From NCBI GenBank assembly GCA_016200025.1, contig JACQFO010000007.1:1-32034 (forward strand): a stretch of DNA of 32,034 bases. Direction: 5' to 3'. Made by a program: the position numbers and the translations under genes. Source of the DNA: Nitrososphaerota archaeon. Lineage in GTDB: Archaea; Thermoproteota; Nitrososphaeria; Nitrososphaerales; Gagatemarchaeaceae. Below are positions 8,258-15,741 of this stretch, piece by piece. Each line of letters opens with the position of its first letter. Within the stretch, counting starts at the first letter, position 1. The notes beneath the pieces were generated by a model. It saw only the letters and a program-made list of their open reading frames with translations. It ran no database searches and was not told the DNA's origin.

Positions 8258-8280
8258 ATCGTCCGTGTGGGACCGACGCC

Positions 8281-9411
8281 GTGGTCGAACGGGTAGAAAT
8301 CATAGGAGTCGGGTTCGAGGGCTTCAGGCCGTCGATAACCGACCTCTCGACCAGGGAGCTGATGTACGAGGCGGCTTCGAAGGCGTACCATGACGCCGGG
8401 GTGGACCCGAGGAAAGACATCGGCTCGTTCATTTCATGCACGGAGGACCTCTGGGAGGGCTGGAGCATAGCTGATGAAATGGTCCCCGACCAACTCGGCG
8501 GAGCTGGGAGGCCGGTCTGCACGGTTCCGGCCGACGGGATCGTGGGCCTCGGGCATGCCATCATGCACATCAGGTCCGGCGTCGCGGACGTCGTCGCGGT
8601 CGAAGCCCACAGCAAGGTGGCCGACGTCCTGGACAAGACCGCGGTCGAGAACCTCGCCCTTGACCCAGTATTTCACAGGGCCACGGGGGCGAATTCCGAT
8701 GTTCTCGCAGGGCTGGAAATGAGCTCGTTCATGGAGGAGACCGGGACGAAGAGAGGGGAACTCAGCCAGGTCGTCAGATCCGCGAAGCGCAAGGCCATGC
8801 GCAACGGACGAGCGAGCTACGGCGCTACGCTGGAGTTGGAGGAGATCGACTCTTCCGAGCCCTTGGCGCTGCCTTTGAGAAGGCTGGACAGGCCCGAGTT
8901 CGCAGAGGCTGCAGTCGTGATAGTACTCGCCTCTGGAAGCTGGGCCAAGAGGCACCGCAAGGACGGCGTATTCATCGATGGGCTGTCGTGGCGCTCTGCG
9001 ACCCCATGGTTCGAGGCGGGCGGCGTCAAGACAGCCAGATACATGCAAGACTCCTACCGGTCCGTGATGAAGCAGTCGGGGCTCAGAGACCTTTCCCAGT
9101 TCGACGTCCTCGAGGTCGACGATTCATACTCCTTCAAGCTGGTTCAGCACCTGATGTCGATGGGAGTGAGCAAGGTAGGAGTCATGGGAATGCTGAAGGA
9201 AGGGACGGCGCTCAACCCGAGCGGAGGCTCACTTGGGACCGGGCATTTGATCGAGGCGACCGGGTCGCACAAGGTCCTGGAATGCGTCCTCCAGGTCAGG
9301 GGAACCGCAGGCGGAAATCAGGCGAAAGGCGTCGGCAGGGCCTTCGCCAGTTCTTGGAGAGGCAACCCGACTGGCGCAGGGGCCGCGATAGCCCTCTCGG
9401 TGGGGAATTGA
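8281..9411 (+). CDS. SCP2-type thiolase-like protein A, catalytic Cys absent
   Basis: This 376-residue protein has the thiolase fold of the SCP-x/archaeal acetyl-CoA acetyltransferase type (MVERVEIIGVGFEGF start, LNPSGGSLGTGHLIEATG near 311-328). Aligning by spacing to the IxSG at 97-100, the nucleophile position of CxSG is Pro83 (VPADG), and the only nearby cysteine, C80, is three residues too early. The histidine in GH (322) is kept. The usual C-terminal CxGG-type cysteine is replaced by a Ser/Gly-rich RGNPTGAG segment. Thiolytic cleavage is therefore unlikely. In thiolase-like aldolases and in archaeal thiolase/HMG-CoA synthase complexes such proteins work with DUF35 partners, and two DUF35 genes lie downstream. 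It is followed by protein B after a 4-nt gap. Confidence 0.82.
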   Translation: MVERVEIIGVGFEGFRPSITDLSTRELMYEAASKAYHDAGVDPRKDIGSFISCTEDLWEGWSIADEMVPDQLGGAGRPVCTVPADGIVGLGHAIMHIRSGVADVVAVEAHSKVADVLDKTAVENLALDPVFHRATGANSDVLAGLEMSSFMEETGTKRGELSQVVRSAKRKAMRNGRASYGATLELEEIDSSEPLALPLRRLDRPEFAEAAVVIVLASGSWAKRHRKDGVFIDGLSWRSATPWFEAGGVKTARYMQDSYRSVMKQSGLRDLSQFDVLEVDDSYSFKLVQHLMSMGVSKVGVMGMLKEGTALNPSGGSLGTGHLIEATGSHKVLECVLQVRGTAGGNQAKGVGRAFASSWRGNPTGAGAAIALSVGN

Positions 9412-9415
9412 GGGC

Positions 9416-10573
9416 ATGAGAAGAGTCGCGGTGATAGGCGCCGGCATGACCAAGTTCAGAAGGAGGATGCTGGAGACCGGGAGGGAGCTGTCGTTCGAGG
9501 CGAGCAGGATGGCGCTCGACTCGGCCGGCATGGAGATCAAGGACGTGGAGTCCGTGGTGATGGGAACAGCTCCCGACGCCTTCGACGGGATCCACATGAA
9601 GGGAGACTACCTGATGGACGGGGCGGGCGGCACGGACAAACCGTACAGCAGGGTCTACGTGGGCGGCGGGACAGGGGTCTTCGCACCCGTGGCCGGCTGG
9701 TGGCACGTCGCCTCGGGTCTCTTCGACAGCTGCCTGGTGGTCGGGGAGGAGAAGATGTCCCCCCTTCGCCCCCATCCTCAGTACGCCTTCTGGAGCATCT
9801 TCGACCATACACTCGAAAGGCCCCTGGGCGTCACGCTGCTCTGGATCTTCTCGCTTGAGATGAGGCGGTACATGCACGTCCATGGAGTGACGGAGGAGGA
9901 CATCGCGCTGGTGTCTGTCAAGAACAAGGGGAACGCCATGGACCATCCTTGCGCTCAGCTGCCGGCCCGGATAACGGTCGACGACGTGATGAAGAGCGAA
10001 CCCATATGCCTGCCAGTCAAGAGGCTCGACGTCTCGCCCACCTCTGACGGCGCAGCAGCAGTAATGCTGGTCTCCGAGGAAGTGGCGAGGAAGTACACCG
10101 ACGACCCGGTCTGGGTCGACGGAGTTGGTTGGAACGTCGACACCCAGTATTGGACCAACAGGGACCTGTACTACCCGAGGTATGTCGAGAAGGCAGCGAG
10201 GATGGCCTACAAGATGGCGAAGATCGACAACCCCAGGAAACAAATCGACTTCGCCGAGGTCTACGACCCATTCGATTACAAAGAGCTGCATCACCTGGAG
10301 GGAGTCCTCCTGGCTGACAAGGGGGAAGCCCCGAAGCTCACCCGAGAGGGAGTGACCCAGCGCGACGGGGACCTGCCCGTGAACCCGTCGGGCGGCCTCC
10401 TCGGTGTCGGGAACCCGATCGCTGCCGCCGGGACCATGAAGGTCTGCGAGCTCTTCTGGCAGCTCCGAGGCGAGGCCGGCAAGAGGCAGGTGAAGAAGGA
10501 GGTCAACAGAGGGCTCGCCCAGGCCTGGGGCGACCTGCTGCAGGTGGGGACCGTGATAACGATGAGAAGGTAG
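9416..10573 (+). CDS. SCP2-type thiolase-like protein B, catalytic Cys and His absent
   Basis: This 385-residue thiolase-fold protein starts MRRVAVIGAGMTKF and has VNPSGGLLGVGNP near 322-334. By spacing to the HVASG at 97-101, the nucleophilic cysteine is Gly84 (GGGTG in place of CASG), and the GHP histidine is Asn333. Both key thiolase residues are thus missing, while the fold-forming glycines remain. It stands directly after thiolase-like protein A and probably forms a complex with it or with the DUF35 proteins downstream. A conserved-looking aromatic stretch, EVYDPFDYKELHHLEG, occupies the region where SCP2 thiolases have HDAF. The likely roles are a non-thiolytic C-C bond enzyme or a structural subunit. 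Confidence 0.82.
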   Translation: MRRVAVIGAGMTKFRRRMLETGRELSFEASRMALDSAGMEIKDVESVVMGTAPDAFDGIHMKGDYLMDGAGGTDKPYSRVYVGGGTGVFAPVAGWWHVASGLFDSCLVVGEEKMSPLRPHPQYAFWSIFDHTLERPLGVTLLWIFSLEMRRYMHVHGVTEEDIALVSVKNKGNAMDHPCAQLPARITVDDVMKSEPICLPVKRLDVSPTSDGAAAVMLVSEEVARKYTDDPVWVDGVGWNVDTQYWTNRDLYYPRYVEKAARMAYKMAKIDNPRKQIDFAEVYDPFDYKELHHLEGVLLADKGEAPKLTREGVTQRDGDLPVNPSGGLLGVGNPIAAAGTMKVCELFWQLRGEAGKRQVKKEVNRGLAQAWGDLLQVGTVITMRR

Positions 10574-10576
10574 GCC

Positions 10577-12547
10577 TTGGCTTCGGATGGCAAGGCTCCG
10601 CTGTGGGAGCCAGACGAGAAGCGGAAAGCGGAGACGAACGTGGCCCGGTTCGCGGAATCCTTGGGGAAGACTGCGCTCGGCGCCTCGGAGTACGACCAGC
10701 TTTGGAGGTGGTCCGTCGAGGACCTCGAAGGCTTCTGGGGAGCGGTCTGGAGCCATCATCGCCTGAAGTCGAGCGCCCCCTACGCGCGGGTCCTCCGAGA
10801 AAGAAAGATGCCGGGCGCAGTCTGGTTCGAGGGAACCCGTCTGAACTATGCGGAGAGGGTCCTGAACGCGGCCGATGGCCCGGGCCCTGCGCTGATGTCG
10901 CTCAATGAAGCTGGAGAAGTCAGGGAGATGAGCTGGCAGGAGCTCAGGAGACAGGTCTCCTCGGTTGCGGCATGGCTCAAAGACGCGGGCGTTGGCAGGG
11001 GGGACAGGGTCGCGGCCTACGCCTCAAACGTGCCTGAGGCGTTGGTCTCCTTCCTGGCGGCCGCCAGCATCGGGGCCGTCTGGTCTAGTTGTTCTTTGGA
11101 CTTTGGGGCGCCGAGCGTGAAAGACAGGTTCAGCCAGATAGCCCCGAAGGTGCTCGTCGCCTCCACCTCCTACTCCTACGGCGGGAGGCTTTTCGAGAGG
11201 GGCGAAGGAGTTGCTGAAGTGGCGGCATCCCTCCCTTCCCTGGAGAGGACCGTAATCCTACCCGGGGGCCGGGCGCCTTCGTCGCTGAAAGGCGCCGCAG
11301 ACTGGGATGAGCTTCTGGGGCGGGGTTCGGCGCAGACCTTCGAGCAGGTCCCTTTCGACCATCCCCTCTGGATCCTCTACTCGTCATGGACGACGGGCCT
11401 CCCAAAGCCCATTGTGCACGGCCACGGGGGCATACTCGTCGAGCACCTCAAGGCCCTCTCACTTCACAACGACGTCCGCCCCTCCGACCGCTTCTTCTGG
11501 TACACGACGACCGGCTGGATGATGTGGAACTATCTGGTCGGAGGACTGTTACTCGGCGCGACCGTGGTGCTCTACGATGGGAGCCCGTCGTATCCGGATG
11601 CGAACGCCCTGTGGACGCTCGCCGAGAGGACCGGGGCCTCTATTCTCGGGACCAGCGCGGCCCACCTGGGCCTCTGCATGAAGGCCGGGGTTTCACCACG
11701 GAGCACCCACAGGCTGAGTGCCCTGAGATGCATAGGTTCCACCGGGTCGCCCCTTTCTCCCGAGGCCTTCTCCTGGGTCTACGCAGAGGCAAAGGACGAC
11801 GTCTGGCTTGCCTCGATAAGCGGAGGCACCGACCTCTGCACAGCGTTCGTCGGAGGCTGTCCTGTGCTCCCGGTCTACGCAGGGGAGATCCAGTGCAGAT
11901 GCCTGGGGGCGAAGGTGGAGGCCTTCGACGAAAAGGGGGCATCTGTAGTCGGGAAGACCGGCGAGCGCGTCCTCACCGAGCCGTTGCCGAGCATGCCGCT
12001 GTACTTCTGGGGCGACCCCGACGGCGCCCGCTACCGGGAAAGCTACTTCGACGACTTCCCTGGCGTCTGGAGGCATGGGGACTGGTTCGAGGTAACGCCC
12101 AGGGGCACCTGCATCATCCATGGGCGATCGGACGCGACGATAAAGAGGATGGGCGTGCGAATCGGAACCGGCGAGATCTACAGGGTCGTCGAGGCACTGC
12201 CGGAGGTGGCTGACTCCCTGGCCGTCGACCTGGGGAGCGGGGGACAAGGCGACGTGCTCCTCTTCGTCTGCCTGAGGCAAGGGGTGAAGATGGACGATGA
12301 CCTAGAACGGAGAATCAAGGAAAAGGTCAGGAGGGACCTTTCCCCAAGGCACGTCCCGGACAGGGTCGTCGAGGCGCCGAGCATACCGAGGACCATCAAC
12401 GGCAAGAAGTTAGAGGTCCCCATCAAGAGGATCCTCCTGGGGGCTGACCCCATGAAGGCGGTCAACATCGGGTCCCTGGCCGACCCCCAATCGGTCGATT
12501 ACTACTCCAGGCTCGCGAAGACGATCGCGGTAGGTGGAAAAGTTTGA
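10577..12547 (+). CDS. Acetoacetyl-CoA synthetase-like acyl-CoA ligase
   Basis: This 656-residue AMP-forming ligase matches acetoacetate-CoA ligase in length and layout. The N-terminal region has the YAERVL segment, the middle has GLPKPIVHGHGG and the TTTGWMMWNYLVGGLL stretch, and the C-terminal domain has HGDWFEV, GRSDATIKRMGVRIGTGEIY and the catalytic-lysine segment RTINGKKLEVPIK. The reaction would be ATP-dependent activation of a short keto or branched acid to its CoA ester. One oddity is that the P-loop reads SSWTTG rather than SSGTTG (Trp271, codon TGG at 11387-11389). The TTG start at 10577 follows the thiolase-like stop by 3 nt and keeps the conserved LWEP near residue 10. Substrate is inferred from the family; the thiolase-like neighbours suggest it feeds them. 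Confidence 0.87.
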   Translation: MASDGKAPLWEPDEKRKAETNVARFAESLGKTALGASEYDQLWRWSVEDLEGFWGAVWSHHRLKSSAPYARVLRERKMPGAVWFEGTRLNYAERVLNAADGPGPALMSLNEAGEVREMSWQELRRQVSSVAAWLKDAGVGRGDRVAAYASNVPEALVSFLAAASIGAVWSSCSLDFGAPSVKDRFSQIAPKVLVASTSYSYGGRLFERGEGVAEVAASLPSLERTVILPGGRAPSSLKGAADWDELLGRGSAQTFEQVPFDHPLWILYSSWTTGLPKPIVHGHGGILVEHLKALSLHNDVRPSDRFFWYTTTGWMMWNYLVGGLLLGATVVLYDGSPSYPDANALWTLAERTGASILGTSAAHLGLCMKAGVSPRSTHRLSALRCIGSTGSPLSPEAFSWVYAEAKDDVWLASISGGTDLCTAFVGGCPVLPVYAGEIQCRCLGAKVEAFDEKGASVVGKTGERVLTEPLPSMPLYFWGDPDGARYRESYFDDFPGVWRHGDWFEVTPRGTCIIHGRSDATIKRMGVRIGTGEIYRVVEALPEVADSLAVDLGSGGQGDVLLFVCLRQGVKMDDDLERRIKEKVRRDLSPRHVPDRVVEAPSIPRTINGKKLEVPIKRILLGADPMKAVNIGSLADPQSVDYYSRLAKTIAVGGKV

Positions 12548-12577
12548 AATGCGCAGGCGGGCGGGAGTGAAGCGGGC

Positions 12578-13087
12578 GTGAGCTCCAGGATAAGGAAGTA
12601 CCCGGGCACGGAGATGGACCTCAAGGAGATTGAGGCCGGCAAGTTCCTGTTCTCAAGCTACGAGACTGTCCTAAGGTATTCGTTCACCTCGGGGGTCGCC
12701 ATCAGCAGGTTCCTCGAAGGGCTCAAGGAAGGACAGCTCTGGGCCAGGGAATGCGACAAGTGCGGCCGCATCCTTATCCCACCGCGCATGTACTGCGAGG
12801 AGGACTTTAGGTCGACGGACAGGTGGGTCCGCGTCCGAGACACAGGGAAGGTGAACACGTATTCAATCAGCTACGTCAACAACGACGCCAGCAGAAGGAG
12901 GACTCCGGTGGTGGTCTCTGTCATAGAGATAGACGGCGCCTCAAAGGGGATGGGCATCCTGCACCTCCTCGGCGAGGTGGACCCGCGAAAGGTGACCGTG
13001 GGGATGAAGGTCGAGGCGGTCTGGAAGCCCAAGAAGGAAAGACGCGGCGCGATAACAGACATCGTGTACTTCAGGCCGAGGCGATGA
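12578..13087 (+). CDS. DUF35 (Zn-ribbon/OB-fold) protein 1, three-cysteine ribbon
   Basis: This 169-residue acyl-CoA-associated DUF35 protein has an N-terminal helical region (about 1-55), a rubredoxin-like ribbon and a C-terminal OB fold. The ribbon reads CDKCGRILIPPRMYCEED: the first three cysteines are present, but the fourth is Asp. The OB part has DTGKVNTYSISYVNND and ends with a basic stretch. DUF35 proteins bridge active sites or shuttle CoA intermediates for thiolase/HMG-CoA synthase and for thiolase-like aldolases. The GTG at 12578 is preceded by a weak GGGAG; the next gene overlaps by 4 nt (ATGA). A structural or substrate-channelling role alongside the thiolase-like proteins is inferred from gene order. 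Confidence 0.83.
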   Translation: MSSRIRKYPGTEMDLKEIEAGKFLFSSYETVLRYSFTSGVAISRFLEGLKEGQLWARECDKCGRILIPPRMYCEEDFRSTDRWVRVRDTGKVNTYSISYVNNDASRRRTPVVVSVIEIDGASKGMGILHLLGEVDPRKVTVGMKVEAVWKPKKERRGAITDIVYFRPRR

Positions 13088-13548
13088 GCATGCCGATGAA
13101 AGAAAGGATCACGAGCGTCGACCGCCAAAGGACCTGGGAAGGCGAGATACCCTTCCACTACGAATACACTGCCGGGGTTTCAGGGGAGAGGTTCCTCCGG
13201 GGCCTGCAGCGCGGGAAGATCCTGGTGCCGAAGTGCGGGAACTGCGGCAGGTCATACCTGCCCCCCAGGGCCTACTGCACCAACTGTTTCCTCGAGATCA
13301 CGTCCTACGTTGAATTGAAGCCCACGGGCAGGGTGTCCGCGCTCGCGGAGAGCCATGTGGATTTCCAGGGGAGGCGCTCGAAGCCCAGGACCTTCGCCTT
13401 CGTCACCTTTGCCGGGGTCACCGGGGGCCTCGTCCATTTCGCAGAAGGGAAAGGACTGCGGATAGGGTCGAGCGTCAGGGCGAAGTTCAAGCCAGCAGCC
13501 AAGAGGAAGGGGACGCTGCTCGACATCGAGACCTTCGTGAAGACCTAG
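13084..13548 (+). CDS. DUF35 (Zn-ribbon/OB-fold) protein 2, four-cysteine ribbon
   Basis: This 154-residue paralogue of the preceding gene has the complete CGNCGRSYLPPRAYCTNC ribbon and an OB-fold domain after it (PTGRVSALAESHVDF onward). Its N-terminus (EIPFHYEYTAGVSGERFLRGLQRGKI) resembles the same region of the first DUF35 protein, so the two probably arose by tandem duplication. I chose ATG 13084, which overlaps the upstream stop. Longer frames upstream are antiphase to the first DUF35 gene and look random. Together with the two thiolase-like proteins this suggests a two-plus-two set of partners, inferred from order only. Confidence 0.85.
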   Translation: MSMPMKERITSVDRQRTWEGEIPFHYEYTAGVSGERFLRGLQRGKILVPKCGNCGRSYLPPRAYCTNCFLEITSYVELKPTGRVSALAESHVDFQGRRSKPRTFAFVTFAGVTGGLVHFAEGKGLRIGSSVRAKFKPAAKRKGTLLDIETFVKT

Positions 13549-13549
13549 G

Positions 13550-14467
13550 TCATCTGCTGACGGGCGTGAGCCACTTTGAGTATCTCTTGGCTTTGCCGTG
13601 GACTATCGAATCGTACAGCTTCCTTATCTTGTCCGTAATCGGGAAGCCGTTGTACCCCACCTTCCTCCCGTCCACTTCGCGGATCTTGGCGATGCCGACC
13701 GCGGTCCCGCTGAAGAAGAGCTCGTCCGACGTGTAGAGCTCTTCCTTAGTGGAATCGTTCCTGTAGAACTTGATCTTGAGGTCCTGGGCCACCTGGATCA
13801 CCGTGTCCCTCGTTATCCCCCTCAGGATGCCGGAGCTGGCCGGTGGGGTGCTCAGGATGTCGTCCTTCACCCTGAAGATGTTCTCCCCTGGGCCCTCGGC
13901 CACCATGCCGTGGCTGTTCAGCATTATCGCCTCGTCGTATCCGGCCGCGAGCGCTTCCATCTTCGCGAGCGCAGAGTTCGCGTAGTTGGCTGCGCACTTC
14001 GCCTGGATCGGGAGGGCACGGGAATCGATCCTTACCCAGCTGGAGATGGTCGCGCGGACCCCGCCGTCGAGGGCCTTCTGCCCAAGGTAGGGGCCCCACT
14101 CCCATGAAGCGATCGCCACCGCGATCTTGTTCTTGAGCGGGTTGAGCCCCATCTCGCCGTAGCCCGTGTAGGCTATGGGTCGGATGTAACAACTCTTGAC
14201 GCCGTTCTTTCTGACCAGTTCGAGGCACGCCTGGGTCAGCTCTTTGGCAGAGAACCGAAGGTCCATCCTGTAGATCTTCGCGCTGTTCAGGAACCTCTCG
14301 ATGTGCTCCTTGAGCCTGAAGACCGCGGGTCCTTCGGTAGTGGGGAAGCACCTAATCCCTTCGAAGACAGCGTACCCGTAGTGAAGGGCGTGGGTGAGGA
14401 TATGGACCTTCGCCTCATCCCAGTCCACCAGCTTGCCGTCCATCCAAATCTTGGAGAGGGACTTCAA
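13550..14467 (-). CDS. ilvE: Branched-chain amino acid aminotransferase
   Basis: This PLP fold-type IV aminotransferase of about 305 residues interconverts Leu/Ile/Val with their 2-oxo acids, using glutamate. Visible features are KIWMDGKLVDWDEAKVHI and HALHYGYAVFEGIR near the start, the Schiff-base lysine in AKCAANYANSALAK (Lys157 from the chosen start) and the phosphate-binding EGPGENIF. I chose TTG 14467 because a TATA box (14495-14502) lies about 32 nt upstream and it adds only a short tail before the conserved KIWMDG. The longer start at 14563 would run through that box. It is divergent from the thiolase gene and convergent with the DUF35 operon. It could supply branched-chain acyl groups to the neighbouring acyl-CoA pathway or serve biosynthesis. 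Confidence 0.9.
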   Translation of the reverse strand: MKSLSKIWMDGKLVDWDEAKVHILTHALHYGYAVFEGIRCFPTTEGPAVFRLKEHIERFLNSAKIYRMDLRFSAKELTQACLELVRKNGVKSCYIRPIAYTGYGEMGLNPLKNKIAVAIASWEWGPYLGQKALDGGVRATISSWVRIDSRALPIQAKCAANYANSALAKMEALAAGYDEAIMLNSHGMVAEGPGENIFRVKDDILSTPPASSGILRGITRDTVIQVAQDLKIKFYRNDSTKEELYTSDELFFSGTAVGIAKIREVDGRKVGYNGFPITDKIRKLYDSIVHGKAKRYSKWLTPVSR

Positions 14468-14494
14468 CAGGTGAGATTCGGGCGAATGGACATG

Positions 14495-14502
14495 GTATTT
14501 AG
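14495..14502 (-). promoter_or_regulatory. TATA box for ilvE
   Basis: The minus strand reads CTAAATAC, about 32 nt upstream of TTG 14467. It helps decide the start of the aminotransferase. Confidence 0.5.
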
Positions 14503-14530
14503 GGATACCACTTCGCCGCGCATCGAGCCG

Positions 14531-14538
14531 TTTATTAT
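14531..14538 (+). promoter_or_regulatory. TATA box for the canonical thiolase gene
   Basis: TTTATTAT is centred about 29 nt upstream of ATG 14563, supporting that start over the in-frame TTG at 14545. Together with the ilvE box it forms a compact divergent promoter. Confidence 0.55.
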
Positions 14539-14562
14539 CGCCAGTTGTCGACGCCCGGGACA

Positions 14563-15741
14563 ATGCCCGACCCGGTCATCATTTCAGCCTGCAGGACCGC
14601 CATCGGCAAGTTCGGCAAGAGCCTCCTCGGGGTCAGCGCACCCAAGCTCGGGTCCGTAGTCGTAAAGGAGGCCCTGCGCAGGGCGAAGGTTCCCCCCTCC
14701 GACGTGGACGAGCTGCTCTTTGGCAACGTAGTCTCGGCGGGGCTCGGGCAGAATCCGGCGCGCCAGGTTTCGATACAAGCAGGCATTCCTTTCAACGTGG
14801 GTTCTGTCACGATAAACAAAGTCTGCGGGTCGGGCCTCAAAGCGGTAATGCTCGCCGCCCAGTCGATCAAGGCCGGGGACAACGAGATAGTCGTCGCCGG
14901 CGGAATGGAGAGCATGAGCAACGCACCCTACCTGGTAAAGGGGGCTCGATGGGGGATCAAGTTCGGGGACGCGAGGCTCCTCGACGCCATGATAGTCGAC
15001 GGTCTCTGGGACGCGTACCACGGATACCACATGGGGGTCACTGGGGAGATGGTCGCCAAGAAATTCAAGATAAGCAGGAAAGAGGCCGACGAGTTCGCGT
15101 ATTCCAGCCACACCAAGGCCGCCCGCGCATCCAAAGAGGGCGCCTTCGACGATGAAATCGTGAAGGTCGAGATCGAAAGAGAGGACGGGGAGACTCACGA
15201 ATTCGGAACCGACGAATGCGTTCGAGGGGACACCACCATGGAGAAGCTTTCGAAGCTCAAGCCGGTCTTCAAGTCGGGGGGCATCCTCACCGCGGGCAAC
15301 TCTTCACAGCTCAGCGACGGCGCGTCCGCCCTCGTCGTCGCCTCCCAGGAGGCAGCTGACAGAATCGGGGCGAAGCCCATCGCCAGGATAAGGTCCTACG
15401 GAACCGGCGGCCTGGAGCCATCGAGGGTGATGGAGGCCCCGATCCCCGCGACCCGGGCGCTCCTGAAGGCCACCAAGATTACGGTCGACGACCTGGACCT
15501 CTTCGAGCACAACGAAGCCTACTCGACCGCTTCCATCGCGGTCAGACGGGCTCTGGGCGTGGACGAAGCCAAGTTCAACGTGAGCGGCGGCGCGGTTGCT
15601 CTCGGGCATCCCATCGGCTGCAGCGGAGCGAGGGTCCTGACGACCCTGATCTACGGCCTCAAGAGGACCCGGGGGAGGACGGGCCTGGCGACCCTTTGCC
15701 TGGGCGGAGGCAACGCAGTCTCCATGGTCATCGAGAGGTAG
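14563..15741 (+). CDS. Acetyl-CoA C-acetyltransferase / 3-ketoacyl-CoA thiolase
   Basis: This 392-residue thiolase has all catalytic elements: the nucleophile in NKVCGSGLKAV (near residue 86), the NEAY motif in place of NEAF, GHPIGCSGAR and the C-terminal CLGGGNA. It would cleave 3-ketoacyl-CoA with CoA, or condense two acetyl-CoA units. It contrasts sharply with the two cysteine-less thiolase-like proteins 4-6 kb upstream and gives this region a genuine beta-oxidation thiolase. The gene is convergent with the FadD-like gene, with a 14-nt overlap of the 3' ends. Confidence 0.93.
   Translation: MPDPVIISACRTAIGKFGKSLLGVSAPKLGSVVVKEALRRAKVPPSDVDELLFGNVVSAGLGQNPARQVSIQAGIPFNVGSVTINKVCGSGLKAVMLAAQSIKAGDNEIVVAGGMESMSNAPYLVKGARWGIKFGDARLLDAMIVDGLWDAYHGYHMGVTGEMVAKKFKISRKEADEFAYSSHTKAARASKEGAFDDEIVKVEIEREDGETHEFGTDECVRGDTTMEKLSKLKPVFKSGGILTAGNSSQLSDGASALVVASQEAADRIGAKPIARIRSYGTGGLEPSRVMEAPIPATRALLKATKITVDDLDLFEHNEAYSTASIAVRRALGVDEAKFNVSGGAVALGHPIGCSGARVLTTLIYGLKRTRGRTGLATLCLGGGNAVSMVIER

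Noticed and set aside
9296..10759. A 487-codon open frame on the minus strand antisense to thiolase-like protein B
   Set aside because: It lies opposite a gene with clear family similarity, has no recognisable domain, is rich in His/Arg/Gly/Val as expected for the antisense of high-GC coding DNA, and has no promoter-like box.
11386..12213. A 275-codon plus-strand open frame inside the acyl-CoA ligase gene
   Set aside because: It is a shifted-frame shadow of the ligase; the ligase frame holds all the conserved motifs on both sides.
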